Source of the DNA: Cycas panzhihuaensis
Lineage: Eukaryota > Cycadophyta
Direction of reading: 5' to 3'
Length of the DNA stretch: 64,000 bases
Assembly (NCBI GenBank): GCA_023213395.1
Contig: CM041465.1
Coordinates: forward strand, 239,699,741-239,763,740
Of this stretch, positions 32,640 to 44,950 are shown piece after piece (position 1 is the stretch's first letter; each line of letters starts with the position of its first letter). The notes under the pieces are model-generated. The model was not told the origin of the DNA. It saw only the letters and a program-made list of their open reading frames with translations, and ran no database searches. Position numbers and translations under genes: made by a program.

Positions 32640-34440
32640 CTATACAACATATAATACACTCATCTATGCGATCACTGATGAGATCCCTAAGGCATGTCTA
32701 GATCTACCCTCGATCTCCTATTAGAAGTCTCCCCACAAGAAGGCTCTCCTCTTGGTGGGAGATGGTGTCACTTCTGCTGCACTGTACCACTAGCTAATGG
32801 CGTGTATGTAGCCCTTGCCTAAGCTAGTATCATCCTTGTAGGTGTCTTCTCTCCTCCTCACCTACCCTCAATTCCATCTCTCACCTTTGTAACTCCACTC
32901 GTATATCTATGTATAGGTCCCAAGCTCTCAAAGCATGGTGGTAGTAATCTATCTCATGCCCCAGGAGTTTGTGATCCACCATGTTCTAAGAAGGTGCCTC
33001 ATCTAACATTGGAATATATGGGAAGATCACCTCCACCATCCTCTGCACCTCTTTCAAAGTAACCATCTGATCACTTGTCCAATGGAAACATGTAATATAT
33101 AGTTAGTTCTTTGGAGAAGAAAATGAACTTTTAAAATAAAAAGAATGTAATGTGATATGAGAAACCAACTAATCAAATTACATACCTAGAGATCTGGCTT
33201 CTACTAGCTCTTTGCCTACTGCCTCACCAGTTGGAGGTGCCTCTGCTACTTCTAGCTCTTGACAAGCCTCTTTCATAGCTCCTCCCTTACTAGCTATATC
33301 TCCTCCATCCTTAGCCTACTCATCGGTAAATCCTAGCTCCATACTCTAGATGGAGCCCCCTCTCCTCTCTACAGATGCCTCTCCCCCTTATCCAAGCACT
33401 TATCAATTGCTACTTGCTCCACCACTAGAGATAGCACCTCCTCTACCTCCACGTCCTACCCTCTCTACTCTACCAGTAACTCTACCACCATGACCCCCTT
33501 CGTTGTGATCTCCTCCTCTCCTTGTCCCTATTATTAGAGACTCCCTAGTTGCTTCCCTCTCTGTGGCATCTATCTCATCGTCACTCCACACCAGGAGCCC
33601 AACATACACATCAATGATGAGTTGCCTCCTCGTCATCCTACTCAGCATGGGACTGTGAGTCATCCTTGGGATGATCGCTAGTCTATTCTAGCTCCTTGAC
33701 CTCATATGCCACCTATTCATGACTGGATCCATCAATGTCAGTACCCTTGACTCTCCTCCTAGCCACATCAAGGGAATATGGTTGTAAAGCCAACATATCA
33801 AGACCAAACTATATGAAAAGCCACCTCTATCTATCCTCTAGATCTTAGATAACTGGTGACTAATGCTATCCATCACATACTACCCTTAGTTAATTTGAAT
33901 TGCTTTCTTGCATCATCGTATGATCCTTGTCCACTAAACTAGTATCTCGATAAAGTTTTGTGTCTTGGAAATATGGTATGTGATGATAAGAGTGATGATC
34001 CTCCTCACTATTGGAACTCCATCTTCCACCCTGATTGCCTTGATCGAGATGCTATGTTAATTAATTTTATCAGTAAATCCTATCAAGGAGGTGTTGCATG
34101 CCATCTGTGACTCCTCGTCTATCACTCTGATCAAGCATACTCTCTTTCCATGCTAGCTGACTCCGAGAATCCTCCCTGCATCCTTTGGGGTAATCTCTAG
34201 GTCTCCAATACCATAAACTCTAAACATGTGCCACCCTGGTATCCAATAACTCATAAAGTCATGCAACACCTCATGCTCCATGACTAGCTAGGTCAAAGCA
34301 CTAGCCCTCATTAGGCCATACGCTCATAGGATATCCCATCCTACCTCATCAAGTTGACTCACTAACTCTCTGATGGTGGCTCCTTTGTTTTCACGAGTAT
34401 TAACTCTCTCCAAAGCCTATAGTTTAGAAAGTACAATTTA
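32640..34440 (-). pseudogene. Antisense plant-mobile-domain-like gene of remnant G4
   Basis: The minus-strand reading at about 34330-34080 gives GWHMF, an IGDLEITPKDAGRILGVS block and VPIVRRIITL, which aligns with the PMD-like part of G2 (FHLPQVGD, GNIRLILGVS, IPQVRKLITL). An Arg/Gly-rich linker follows at 33663-33403. A donor-like CTAG|GTATGTAATT sits at 33185, with an acceptor candidate near 33066, at the same place in the gene as the introns of G1 and G2. The tail exon is charged (ELQR, EMELRVGEE). Many stops occur. The sequence is far more diverged than G1 against G2, so this is a separate element family. No pol was found for it. Confidence 0.5.
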
Positions 34441-35204
34441 TTAGCATCTACTCTAGGTTAAAGACCTCATATGACTATGAGTAATTTTTTAAATTCTAAA
34501 AATATCTCTAATAAATTGAAAAATACAGTTTCACTATAAAAAAATGTAGTTTCATAGTGAAAAATATGATTTCACTATGAAAAACATGACTTCTTCTGAT
34601 GGACAAAAGAGTGAAGTCATGTTTTTCACTAATTGATCGTGTTTTTCATTATAAAATCACATTTTTAATATAGTGCCTATACTTTTTGCACTGTATTATC
34701 ACATTTTTCATCATTAAAAAAAAAAAAAAAGAACTATTTCAGTCACTAGGTACCTCGCTCGTTACTCCATTATCCTCTGTCTCACGCTATGGAGCTGACC
34801 ACCTAGCCAATAGAGCTCGAAATCCTACTCAAACAAAGGGAAATCTCATCAAAGAGTGATCCTTTCTCCTCCTTCATCCTTGTGCAAATGAATTAATTTC
34901 TTTATCAACTTTCTTATATATATGGGGCCTTTTCTAGCCCTTTTTGGCTCTTTTCATCTATAAAATCATACAGGCTAATCATTCAATCTATCAAAAGGAA
35001 ACATGCTATAATTCGATCATAATCACCTCCAAATTTATGTTGGAGTATTATAAACATGTTTTCTTTTCTATTCTAATAAAGTTCATAACATTAAACATTT
35101 ATTCAAGATCTTTCTGTGTTCTCTTGTCAAAGTTTAATTGATCATTTAATCCTATTTTATCCAGTAACATGTTTATCTTTGACAGGACTATGACTTTAAG
35201 CTTT
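34441..35204 (+). other. AT-rich spacer with inverted repeat
   Basis: No gene is seen. It holds repeated TTTCAC(T)ATGAAAAA blocks at 34520-34690, including a perfect 16-base inverted repeat at 34578-34628, and a poly-A run at 34715-34730. It then looks unstructured. Confidence 0.5.
34578..34628. repeat. Perfect 16-base inverted repeat with 19-base loop
   Basis: The left arm TGAAAAACATGACTTC (34578-34593) and right arm GAAGTCATGTTTTTCA (34613-34628) are exact complements. Nearby single arms recur at 34540-34690 and again at 36610-36725. Confidence 0.85.
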
Positions 35205-35715
35205 TAGGCACCTATTGATGAGTCTAAACTAGGATAAGACAATCAACTATGTGCCTCTTTCACTTGTTAATGAGTATAAACTATGACAAGATTGAACTCT
35301 GAGCTTCTATCCACTTGTTACTGAGTATAAACTATGATAAGGCCTTGCTCTGAATCTTCTTTCACCTATTAATGAGCTAAAACTATGATAGGATTGACAC
35401 TCTAAGGTCTCCATACCTGTTAATGAGCCTAAACTATAATAGGGATCCCTCTAAATTTGATTATTAATGAGGTTAAGAGATGGTCATCAGCCTCTGAAAT
35501 CCCTCACCCCATTAACAAATATAAACTATGATGGGTTCACTTCAAAAAGTCACCTGTTAAGGAGTTTAAACTATGGCAGTCTACCCTTTTTGCCCCAACA
35601 AAAAGATTCCACTCTGAAAAGTCACCCGTTAATGAGTTTAAACTATGATAGTCCATCATTTTTGCTCCAGTAAAAAGACTTCCTTTCGATACTCGGTTAA
35701 TAAGAGATAAACTAT
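35205..35715 (+). repeat. Degenerate tandem array of TAATGAG-NN-TAAACTATG
   Basis: About ten units, 35-75 bases apart, each with a core like TTAATGAGTATAAACTATGA. Cores lie at about 35213, 35267, 35324, 35382, 35430, 35464, 35506, 35551, 35628 and 35698. Spacing is irregular. The same core follows pol in G1, G2, G3 and G7. Confidence 0.75.
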
Positions 35716-35734
35716 GACCAGGTGTATACTAAAA

Positions 35735-36005
35735 GCCCATCTAGTTTGTGGGTATTTGGTGATGAAGTCCTATCTAGTTTATGGGTATTAAGTAAGTTTT
35801 TTATAGCAGTAGATACTTAGTCCTTTTAGGAGAGGAGACAAATATATTGATATTTTTGAGATGGATACCTAGTCTTTTTGGGTAATTTGGTAGGTGCCCA
35901 ATCCTTTTGGGTAATTTGATGGATGCCTAGTTCTTTGAGGCAAGATATGTGAATGACAGCACTTTTAGTTAAGATTACTTAGTCCTTTTGAGTAACTCAT
36001 CTAGT
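35735..36005 (+). repeat. Second degenerate array, GG(G)TATT and CCTAGTCCTTTTGG units
   Basis: Two copies of a 27-32 base unit (CTAGTTTGTGGGTATT type) at 35740-35792 are followed by four or five units of CCTAGTCCTTTTGGGTAATT at 35812-35990. One isolated relative lies near 36790. Confidence 0.65.
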
Positions 36006-38539
36006 AGAAACTTCTTTGAATCAAGTTGCAATAAAGATTTCATCCCACCATGGAGAAGTATCTTCCTATGATCCATACATTTCATCAATTCCTATCACTT
36101 TCACTAGAATAACCAACACCTACATCATTTCCACCTCTCACTATCCTATGTCTCTTTCTAGAATAGGTGACTGAGGTGCTAAGGGGGAAAATGTTTCACT
36201 AAAACTTGGCTTCCTTAGTTGTATTTGGATCATGTTGGTAAATTGATGTATGTTGATGGTTTTATTGATGCATGTTGATTCTATTTGATGGATTGAGCCT
36301 TGTTTTGTTGAAATGATGCATTATTATTGATTGATAAAATGTAATGAATGATGTTATGGCTTGTATTCCTATCATAACACTGATAACATAAACTATGGTA
36401 TTGAAGTTTTCTTTTATGACTAACTTAACTTCATACTTCCTTCAAAGTTGGTTGTTTCTATCTTATTTTTAAGATTTTGCCTATGTTTTCCTCGTTTATC
36501 ACTTTTTGGGCTTGTACTTAATGTATTTCACCTCATTCTGGGCTTATTTACTTTTTTATAAACTCATATTTGTGATTGGAAACTCATTAAATGTCAAATT
36601 TTAGTCAAATTTTACTTCACTAAAATCATATTTTTCACCTTGCGAAAAATGCCACCGATTGCGTTTTTACAATAAAATTACATTTTTGGTAGGTGAAAAA
36701 TATGACCAATCATGTTTTTCACTGTCATACAATAAAACATTAGGCTAGTATACTAAAATTCTGCATGTCACTACCCAAATGTGATGGGATTTAGTCCTTT
36801 TGATGCCCAGAAGTGGGAGGAGAGTTATTATTGTTGGGAATTAGAAGAGAAGAAGTGCTTCTTACTCTAATCTTGAGATTTTATAAATTTCTTATAGAAT
36901 TCTTAAGGATTGTTACTGTGGCTATGAAGACTTGATTTTCTGAAGTCTATTGGGTGAAATCTAGAAGAAGTTTTGTTGTTGTATCACTACTGCTCGATTG
37001 TTGATGGTCTAGACTTTCATCTTCTTGGATCTTCATTAATTTTTATCTTCAAACTTCTTTTGATTTAGTAAGATCTTTCCTATTGGGTTTTAGACTTATT
37101 TCATTGAGTTTAAAGGTGGTTTTAGCTCAGAATTGATTCTTTTCACTAGTTGATTACTTTCATACTTTTATTTAGACTTTTGTTACCAAAATATACACTG
37201 AAAGATCTACCCTTTATGGGGTTCCTTAAGGATAAGACTAGGGTAAGGCATGGTCATCTCTCCACTATACATCTAGTTTCTCCTTCCCACTCTCTCAGAG
37301 TAGCATATATTTCAATTGGATTATCGCTCTTGTTTGGCATTGTTTGGCTCTTGTTTGGCCTCTTTGAATTGTTGTTTCTTCCTTCTTTACACTTGTTTTA
37401 AAGGAAAGTGTGTGGGAAGAGTTAGTCAAATGAAAAGAAAATTTCCATTCTGAGCCACTCTTTATAATAGGAAAGGAATATTTACCTTGCATCTATCATT
37501 GCATGTACTTTTATTTTCAGGTTAACCCTTGTATCTTGAGAATGAAAAGTTGACGATGTTTTTTGATTGAAGTATCTATGATTTTCAATTCTATATTAGT
37601 TTCAAAGATTCCTTTGGAGCTCTTACTACTCTAATAACAATAGAACCTTTGGTTGGTCTTACATGGATGATTATTATTCAGATTTATGACTTGTTCATCA
37701 TCTCATAGGTCTGTAAATTATCATAAAATAGTAGTAGTTTCCATTAATAATTTATTTGTTTTATGCATTATTTCATCGGTTTTAAGGGAATTAGTTGTAT
37801 GCATCAAAGTTAGAGCATACTAGCTAGTCTTGCATGTAGATTAATCTCTTTTAAAAAGAAATTTGCATAAAGATTATATGGTTACTTTTAAATTTTGAGT
37901 AATATCATCTCTTCTAAAGTGAAGTGTGCATGTAGGAAAGCTATCTTATAGTTACATGTGTATCTTTTATTTTGGAAACAAAAAGAAACGAAAAATAATA
38001 AAAAAGGCTTGCATGTATAGTTTCTAGTTTATTTATTTGTAATTTCATTAGAAAAAAAATAAACAAAAAGGATTGATATGAGTTTGATCTTATGGTTTCT
38101 TTGATTGTACTGTTTTACTCTCTTAGCTTTGTATCTTTGCAATAATATCAAGATCTAGAAACCTAAACAAGTCAAGCTATTATTTCTGTTAGCTTACCCT
38201 CTCCCATATCTTAGAAAAACTTGAAAAGTTGAACTGATTATAAGAGAGGAGTCCCTAAGAAGGATATTGAAGATATTGTAAGAGTGGCTCCAAACTTAGA
38301 ACTCCTTTGTCAGGTTATATAGGTTAGTGGATTCTATCACCCTATTTCACATCCACACCTTTTGTCATACCCAGTCTCACTAAGGTAGATGACACTACTA
38401 AGCAAAGACTCCTTCTTAAGAGTTAGGCAAAGATGGTCCTTTAGGTCTCTTTTGAGCTTCATATTAAATCTTTCCTAAGTCCCATACCATCTTTTTGGAA
38501 GTCTTGCTGAGGATTCAACCCGAGACCCCCCTAGAACAC
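36006..38539. other. Unrecognised AT-rich stretch
   Basis: I see no supported gene. Scattered TTTTTCAC/GTGAAAAA blocks at 36610-36725 resemble 34520-34690. A small open frame at 37150-37401 is hydrophobic and lacks any recognisable domain. This could be an old LTR or intergenic DNA. Confidence 0.4.
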
Positions 38540-38668
38540 CATCATTTGTCTAGGGATAGACCTTGAACCACCAACCACCTATATATCCCTAGCTTTGGTC
38601 AATAGGACAAATGCTATTGTGTGTGGCCCCACCAATCAAGGCTCCTTGCTAGCTAGGATGGGAGGCTG
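38540..38668 (+). mobile_element. Gypsy remnant G5, left part
   Basis: The sequence from about 38560 (ACCCATATATC-like) to GATGGGAGGCTG at 38668 aligns with G1 6940-7052, inside the antisense gene. The alignment resumes at 49577 after copia C1. The two parts were one element before C1 inserted. Confidence 0.75.
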
Positions 38669-39314
38669 TGTTGAGAAGATAAGGTCCCAACCCTTAAATT
38701 GCCACCAAAATCTAAATAATTCTTGTAACTAGTTACAGGAATCAAAACTAAAATTTAATATGCAAGTTCTTAAACTAAAGATAAAATAATAAAATAAACA
38801 AGAAATCCAAGCATCACATGTACACCTGATATAACATGGTAAAACCCTAGCAGTGTTCTAGGAAAACATCCATAGAGGAAAGTTATTGATATTTATTATT
38901 GTAGAATAGAGAAAATGTACATAATCCTGTAGTAGAGTGCTCATAATAACAATAACCAGCTACCCAACTCTTCATAGTACATTTAACACTATCAACATAA
39001 TGAAAAATGCCCTAAATCAGGCTACATGAGAGGGTCATCCAAGGCACAAATCTTGATCGTAGAATCTAGGGTATTTTGAGCGAACAACCCTGATTCTCTT
39101 TACAATTTAATATACTTTCTAGTGCTAAATTTTTGGGTCAGGGGCTATCGCCCCGAACCCTCTATTTGTGGTGGGCGTTGCACTCTCCCCATATCCCCCT
39201 GGCCAATGGGAGCTCCCACCCCCTTGAATCCCCTGAGGAAGGTTTGGGGGGGAAACTATGCTGCTAACATATCAAAATTTTAGCCTCCAACCATTGTTGT
39301 CACATTACCTAACA
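38669..39314 (-). repeat. C1 3' LTR
   Basis: 646 bases, element-sense start TGTTAGGTAATGTGAC at 39314 and end CTTCTCAACA at 38669. It contains GC-rich inverted repeats near 39140-39250. A purine tract (AAGGTGGAGAT on the minus strand) lies just inside at about 39316-39326. Confidence 0.88.
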
Positions 39315-39329
39315 ATCTCCACCTTGACA

Positions 39330-40095
39330 ACAATTTACCTGGTACCTTTCCTAGACCCTTCATCACCTTTTTTGTAAGCTAAAAGAAGACAAATACCATT
39401 TAAACTTCTCTAATAGTACTTGTTTTATGAATATATCAACATAATTTTATTTTGTGTTAACCTTCTTAAGTACCACTCCACCTGCTTCCACAACCTATCT
39501 AATTAAATGGTACTTAAGAGAAATATGCTTTGTCCTGTATAATAAGATGGATTCTTGGTTAGGTAAATGGCACTTTGACTGTCACAAAATACCTTTACCT
39601 TTTCCTATTTCCTTGTAAGCTCGTCTAAAATACCCTGTAACCAGATTACTTCTTTGCAAGCATGTGCTGCAGTAACAAATTTAGATTATGTAGTCGATAA
39701 TATAATTGTGCTCTACAATTTTAACATCCAATTGACTAGACCATTTGCAAGAGAAAATGCATAACTTGAAGTAGACCTTCTCTTATCTAAATCACCTGTA
39801 AAGTCTAAATCAACGTATCCATAAACTTGATTACCTGTACCTCCAAAGGTGATGCAATAGTCACTTGTGCCTCTCAAATACCAAAGCACCCATTTCACTG
39901 CTACATAATGTTCCTTTCCTGGATTTTCCATAAACCTACTAACTACACTAACTACATGTGAAATGTCAAGTCTTGTACATACCATGGCATACATCAAAAT
40001 TCCTACTGCACTAGCATAAGGCACACAAGACATATAATCCTTTTCTTCTTCATTAGTAGGACTCATACTCGAAGAAATCTTGAAATGGGATACTT
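39330..40095 (-). pseudogene. C1 RNase H
   Basis: This is the C-terminal part of the copia polyprotein. The longest open stretch (40066-39713) reads MSPTNEEEKDYMSCVPYASAVG then GILMYAMVCTRLDISHVVSVVSRF, the conserved region after RT, and YVDLDFTGDLDKRRSTSSYAF, which holds the first RNase H acid position (D in DLDF/SDF). Below 39713 the domain degrades. The related copies C2 and C3 keep the later FCDxQSAIYLAKNP block. Confidence 0.8.
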
Positions 40096-41060
40096 ACTGG
40101 TTTCACATTTTCCATACCAAACCTGGTTAGCACCTTCTCCACATATTTCTGCTATGACAACTATAGCTTACCATTTTTTCTATCTCTTTGTATCTTGATA
40201 CCTAAGATTTATTTTGCAGCTCTTAGATCCTTCATATCAAAAGTCCTAGCTAATTGAGCCTTTAAATTATTGATTTCTTCCATGCTCTTACTTGCAACCA
40301 ATATGTCATCAACACATAATACCAAGATAACGAATAAGCCATTGTCCATGAATTTAAAGTAAACACAATTATCATACTCACTTCTTTTGAAATTTTGGAT
40401 ATCCATGAAGGCATCAAACTTTTTGTACCATTGCCTGGGTGATTAATTCAGGCTATACAATGATTTCCTAAGCCTGCAAACAAGTCTTTTTTTGCCATCC
40501 TGTACAAACTCTTCTAGCTAATCAATATAGATCTCCTAATATTAATCTCTATGTAGAAAAGCTATTTTTACATCTAATTGCTCCATCTCCAAATCAAGGG
40601 AAGCTACCAATAATAACAACACTTGAATTGAAATAAGTTTGATAACTAGTGAAAATATCTTAAGAAAGTCAATACCTGCTTTCTATGTAAAGCCTTTATC
40701 CACCACACTTGCCCTATATTTGTTAACCTTTCCATCAACATTTATTTTCATCTTAAAAACCCACCTGCAGCTAACAATCTTCCTACCATGTGGAAGTTCT
40801 ACCAAGTCCCATGAATTATTTTTCTTGAAAGCATCTATCTCTTCCTGCATAGCCCTCTTCCACTTCTCACTATAGATATCATCTACTGCTTCTTGATAAC
40901 ATGTAGGCTCACCATCATTAGAAACCAAAGCAATAGAAGTAGAAGGGTTATACTTGTGAGGTGGATGACTAACTCGTATAGATCTTCTAACTGTTGGTAG
41001 AGGAGTGTCCATATACTCCTGTAAATCTGTTGCAGATTCATCTTCAGAAAGATCTTCCTA
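40096..41060 (-). pseudogene. C1 reverse transcriptase
   Basis: The reading starts RRSIRVSHPPHKYNPSTS (end of the linker), then EEIDAFKKNNSWDLVELPHG and SCRWVFKMK, typical of copia RT. The catalytic box reads CVDD (Tyr to Cys) near 40305-40294 in LVLCVDDILVASK. A TTTCTACAT-type stretch near 40560 covers the FLHGDLDEEIYM block. Stops separate the pieces. Confidence 0.85.
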
Positions 41061-41932
41061 CTCTTCTGATTCCAAAGATGGTTGGGTTTTGAACTTGACC
41101 TATTGATGTTTAACTTTTTGCTCCTATTTCACTTCAACTTCTATACTGTCTGATTTTAGAAGGGAAGGTTCATCAAATGTAACATCTCTATTAATGGTGA
41201 TTTTGTGCGTAATAGGATCCTACAACCTGTATCCCTTCACACCATATTTATCACCATAACCAATAAATATATATTTCTTAGATTTTGGGTCTAACTTTGA
41301 ACATTTACTTTTATCAGTCTAGGCATAAGCATCATAATAAAAAACTTTCAAATTTGAATAATCATATAGATATCTAGTCCATACCTCTTCAGGAATCTTG
41401 TAATCTATTGCAAGTGATGGTGACTTTTTTACCAGATAGTAAGATATTTGAACAGCTTCTACCCACAAGCCCTACTCCACTCCAGTATTACTTAACATGC
41501 TTCTTACTCTTTCCAAGAGTATCCTATTCATGAGCTCAGCAATGCCATTTTGCTGTGGAGTATAGCTAGTGGTCTTATGCCTTTCAATCCCAGCTTCTCT
41601 TCAATAGTTCTCAAACTCCAAAGAGTTGAACTCACCTCCATTGTCAGTTCTTAAACATTTGATTAACTTACTAGTGTTATTCTCAACTAGAGCCTTGAAC
41701 TACTTAAACACACTGAAAACTTTAGATTTCCTTTTCAAAAATAGACCCATACCTTTCTGGAGTAATCATCTATAAATGTGATAAAGTACAATGATCCTCC
41801 ATAAGATATTTTAGGGGCTAGTCCCCACATATTTGAATGTATGTAATCCAGAACACCTTTACTAGTGTGACTCTCTACTTTAAACCTGAGTCTATACTGC
41901 TTTCCAAAAATACAATGTTTATAGAAAGCCAA
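41061..41932 (-). pseudogene. C1 integrase
   Basis: The open piece 41932-41735 reads FGKQYRLRFKVESHTSKGVLDYIHSNMWGLAPKIS (linker to core) and FITFIDDYSRKVWVYF, with the first catalytic Asp. The DNGGEFNS block with the second Asp lies near 41640 and the NGIAE-type third block near 41550. The frame is broken at several points. The C-terminal part near 41270-41300 reads KRYIFIGYGDKYGVKG. Confidence 0.8.
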
Positions 41933-43330
41933 ATCTAAAAGTTGTAAGTTAAGGAAGTAACTTATAATTTATTAGCACCTTAAGTCGTCTCTCACTCAGG
42001 TGCCTAAGTCTCTGATGCCATAACTGAGCTGGATCTTCTATAGTCTTTGATGCTATAGCTGCATGGCTGACATCTATACTTCCCACTAAAATATAAAGGT
42101 TTACTTTCTTTAAGGCTTTTATAACAACTAAGGTGATGCACTTTGACACCTTCAAGACTCCTTCATGACCTGTATGCTTATAACCACCCGAATCTAGTTC
42201 ACCCAAGGAAATCATATTCATTTTCAAATCAAGTACATGTCTAACCTCAGTTAATGTTCTCACTACACCATCAAACATCTTAATTTTGATGCTACCAATG
42301 CCCACTATCTTATAAGAAACTTCATTTTACATAAGCACATCACCACTATAAAGAGGTTGGTACAATGAGAACTAACTCTTCTGTGGACACATATGGTGTG
42401 AAGCACCTAAATCTAATAACCAGTCATGGTAATAATGGGAAACATTATAAGCAACCAAGACATCATCATCTGTACCTTAATTTGACTCCACCTGATTAGC
42501 CTCCTTGGCAAGATCTTCCTTTTTCTAGAACTCCTTCCTTTTGAAGTAATCCTTCTTGAGGTGACTGGTTTTATTATAGTGCCAATATTTGAGCTTACTC
42601 TTCTTGCCTTTTAGCTTTGACCTTTATGTATCCCTGGAGCTTTGTCCTCTATTAATTGCTATATCCCTCGCTCCCATATCTTTTGGTATGGAGGTTTCAA
42701 GACTAGACTTCCTCTATACTTCTTCCATCAATAAAACACTCATAACGAAATCATATTCTAATTCATCTATAGTGCTAAAGCTAATTGAGGTGATAATATT
42801 ATCTCAAGATTCTAGTAATGATCATAATAAGGTAACATTCTTGTCCTCATTCTCAATTTTAACATCGATACTAGCCAACTGACAAATAGGAGTATTGAAA
42901 ACATTAAAATAGTCAGCAATTTTTATACCTTCCTTCATCCATAATGAGTACAACTTCCTCTTCAAGTAGATTTGATTCATCACTAATGTGGTCATATACA
43001 AGCATTCCAACTGGGTCCATAATCCTGCTACTATCTTCTCCCCTATAATGTTAAATAGAACTTCATCTACCAAATACAATCGTATTATGCTAAGAGCCTT
43101 TTTGTCTAGATCATCCCATTCGTCATTTTCCATCCTTGTGGGTTTCTTCATTTTACGTGCAAGAGCTCTATATAAACCTTATTGTATAGGAACATCATAT
43201 GCTTTCAACTTACACAACTCGAAGTTGTTCTTGCCATTGAATTTCTCCACCTCAAACTTTGTACTTACTAATTTCTCCATTTGGTGTAGAAGAAGCTGAC
43301 ACCAAAACCTTCACAAACTTGCTACGAAAA
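41933..43330 (-). pseudogene. C1 gag and protease
   Basis: Gag pieces: EKFNGKNNFELCKLKAY near 43240-43190 and ENDEWDDLDKKALSIIRLYL near 43135, running to 42822. A zinc-knuckle region lies near 42600-42540 (YWHYNKTSHLKKDYF-like, with Cys positions changed to Tyr). Protease follows near 42450 (LLDLGASH-like). The GAG-pre-integrase block DPAQLWHQRLRHLSERRLKVL is at 42020-41965. Confidence 0.78.
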
Positions 43331-43337
43331 TAAAAGT

Positions 43338-43350
43338 GGCTCTGATACCA
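43338..43350 (-). promoter_or_regulatory. C1 primer binding site (initiator Met tRNA)
   Basis: The complement reads TGGTATCAGAGCC, the standard copia site pairing with initiator-Met tRNA, directly inside the 5' LTR. Confidence 0.88.
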
Positions 43351-43352
43351 CT

Positions 43353-43566
43353 TATTTAGAAGATAAAGTTCTAACCCTTAAACTGCCATTAAGATCTAAA
43401 CTATTCTTGCAGCTAGTTATAGGAATCGAAACTAAAATTTAACATGTAAGTTCTCAAACTAGAGATAAAACAATAAAATGAACAAGTAATCCAAGCATCA
43501 CATGTACACCTGATAAAACGTGGTAAAACACTACCAATGTGCTAGGGAAACATCCACATAGGAAAG
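43353..43566 (-). repeat. C1 5' LTR, inner part
   Basis: It matches the last 214 bases of the 3' LTR. It ends at the GAAAG target site (43562-43566), where G6 begins. Confidence 0.88.
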
Positions 43567-44950
43567 TGTTTCTTGGATACTAGGAATGGACTTGAGATCA
43601 TTCGAATCAGGTAAGCACAGGTATATACTTCTCACCTTCAGCTATCGCTTGGTAAGTGTCGTTTAGAGTGTTGTTTGATACACGCCTGCTTGCCATTTGT
43701 GTGATTGCATTGCTTTCTTGCCTAATCACGTTGCTTCTACCTGCCACATATTATCCAGCCTATGATGACCCACCATGGGGCACTCCTCAGTGAATCATAC
43801 ACCCCATATGGCAATCAACTACCTGTAATGCCTCCATAGCTCCTCGAACGTCGCCGTTGGTCACGACCCGCTCACGTCAATGTTCCTGTCATCACTTTGA
43901 GTCTCCTTCTATGTGTGATAGGAGCCCCCTGAGACTCGTTTCTCTTTGTCAACCACTTGCCAACCACCTAAGCATGAGCTCCCAGCCTGCCCAGCCTCTG
44001 CACACCCTTCTGTTTGTCTCTAGGCCTCAGTTCTTCCTTAATTTTGACTTTAAGTCCCGCACCTCTGTAAACTTAGCAGTACCGCGAAGTTTGTCGTAGT
44101 GTGATTGTTTAAACTCATTTTTTAAAACCGCCTCGATGATTCCTACTCTTTCTGTGGAATTACCATATGGCGCCCTCATATACTCACCCCCACCGTAACC
44201 CTAAACATTCATTTAGGGTTGGGGTGCGTATAAAACTCAAAAACTAAGCCATTTGTTTAGCTTCTTGGTTCATTTTTTGCTCTCTACTCCAGCTCTCACT
44301 CTACAACCTTCATAGGATCTGCTCCTCTGCTCTGGCTCGTCTTTCATAGGACACCTGTTACGTCTCAAGCCCTTCTCCAACAGCTTCAGGCTCCCTTTTT
44401 GCAAGTCTATTTCATGGAAGGAGGGTACTCAGAGCATCTCAACAAGCAAACTCCAAGATCTCAGAGTTGCATCCATGTTTGCCTCCCCTTTAGGCCAGGT
44501 CTGAAAAGCCTGTTTGGCATAAGATTTTCCCCTATGATTTCTGGCAGAATAAAGCTCTTTCCTTCTACTTTAAGGTACTCCTTCAAGGTCTTTTAAGTTT
44601 CCTTTTTTTTTTTTCTTTCTTTTGTAAGCAGTCTTGAGTCAATCCTTGCTCCTATCCTTCCATTTCAGAGGAGCTTGCCTGTTGCTCCTTATTTTGTAGT
44701 ACTTCTTCTCTCATTTCCCACAAGCTCACTCTAGGGTGGCTGTGCAAGAGGGCTGCATAAAGATGGGCAAAGGGAGAAAGGTGGGATCAGTCCCCTTATT
44801 GGCCTTCTCCCTAAGGGTTTTTCCCTTCCCTTCCTTTCTCTTCCATTCCATGCCTCTCTCTGGAGTTGGGCTAGGGATATTGAGAGCTTATTTCCAGTTT
44901 TGAAAACAACATTTTAGAGTAGAGTGCAATATTATTTAACTTGATTTATC
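43567..44950 (+). repeat. G6 5' LTR, partial
   Basis: It aligns with 46529-47890 (start TGTTTCTTGGATACTAGG), then skips to a segment like 48230-48270, then ends. It contains the GTAC palindrome at 44067-44094. Confidence 0.85.

Noticed and set aside
33403-33663. Arg/Gly-rich open frame of 86 codons
   Set aside because: Low-complexity part of the degraded antisense gene of G4, in the linker position, and not a separate gene.
35205-35715. CRISPR-like array
   Set aside because: Repeat cores are degenerate and spacing is irregular. There is no cas gene and the setting is a plant nuclear genome.
37150-37401. Hydrophobic 83-codon open frame
   Set aside because: AT-rich chance frame with no start context, homolog or domain that I recognise.
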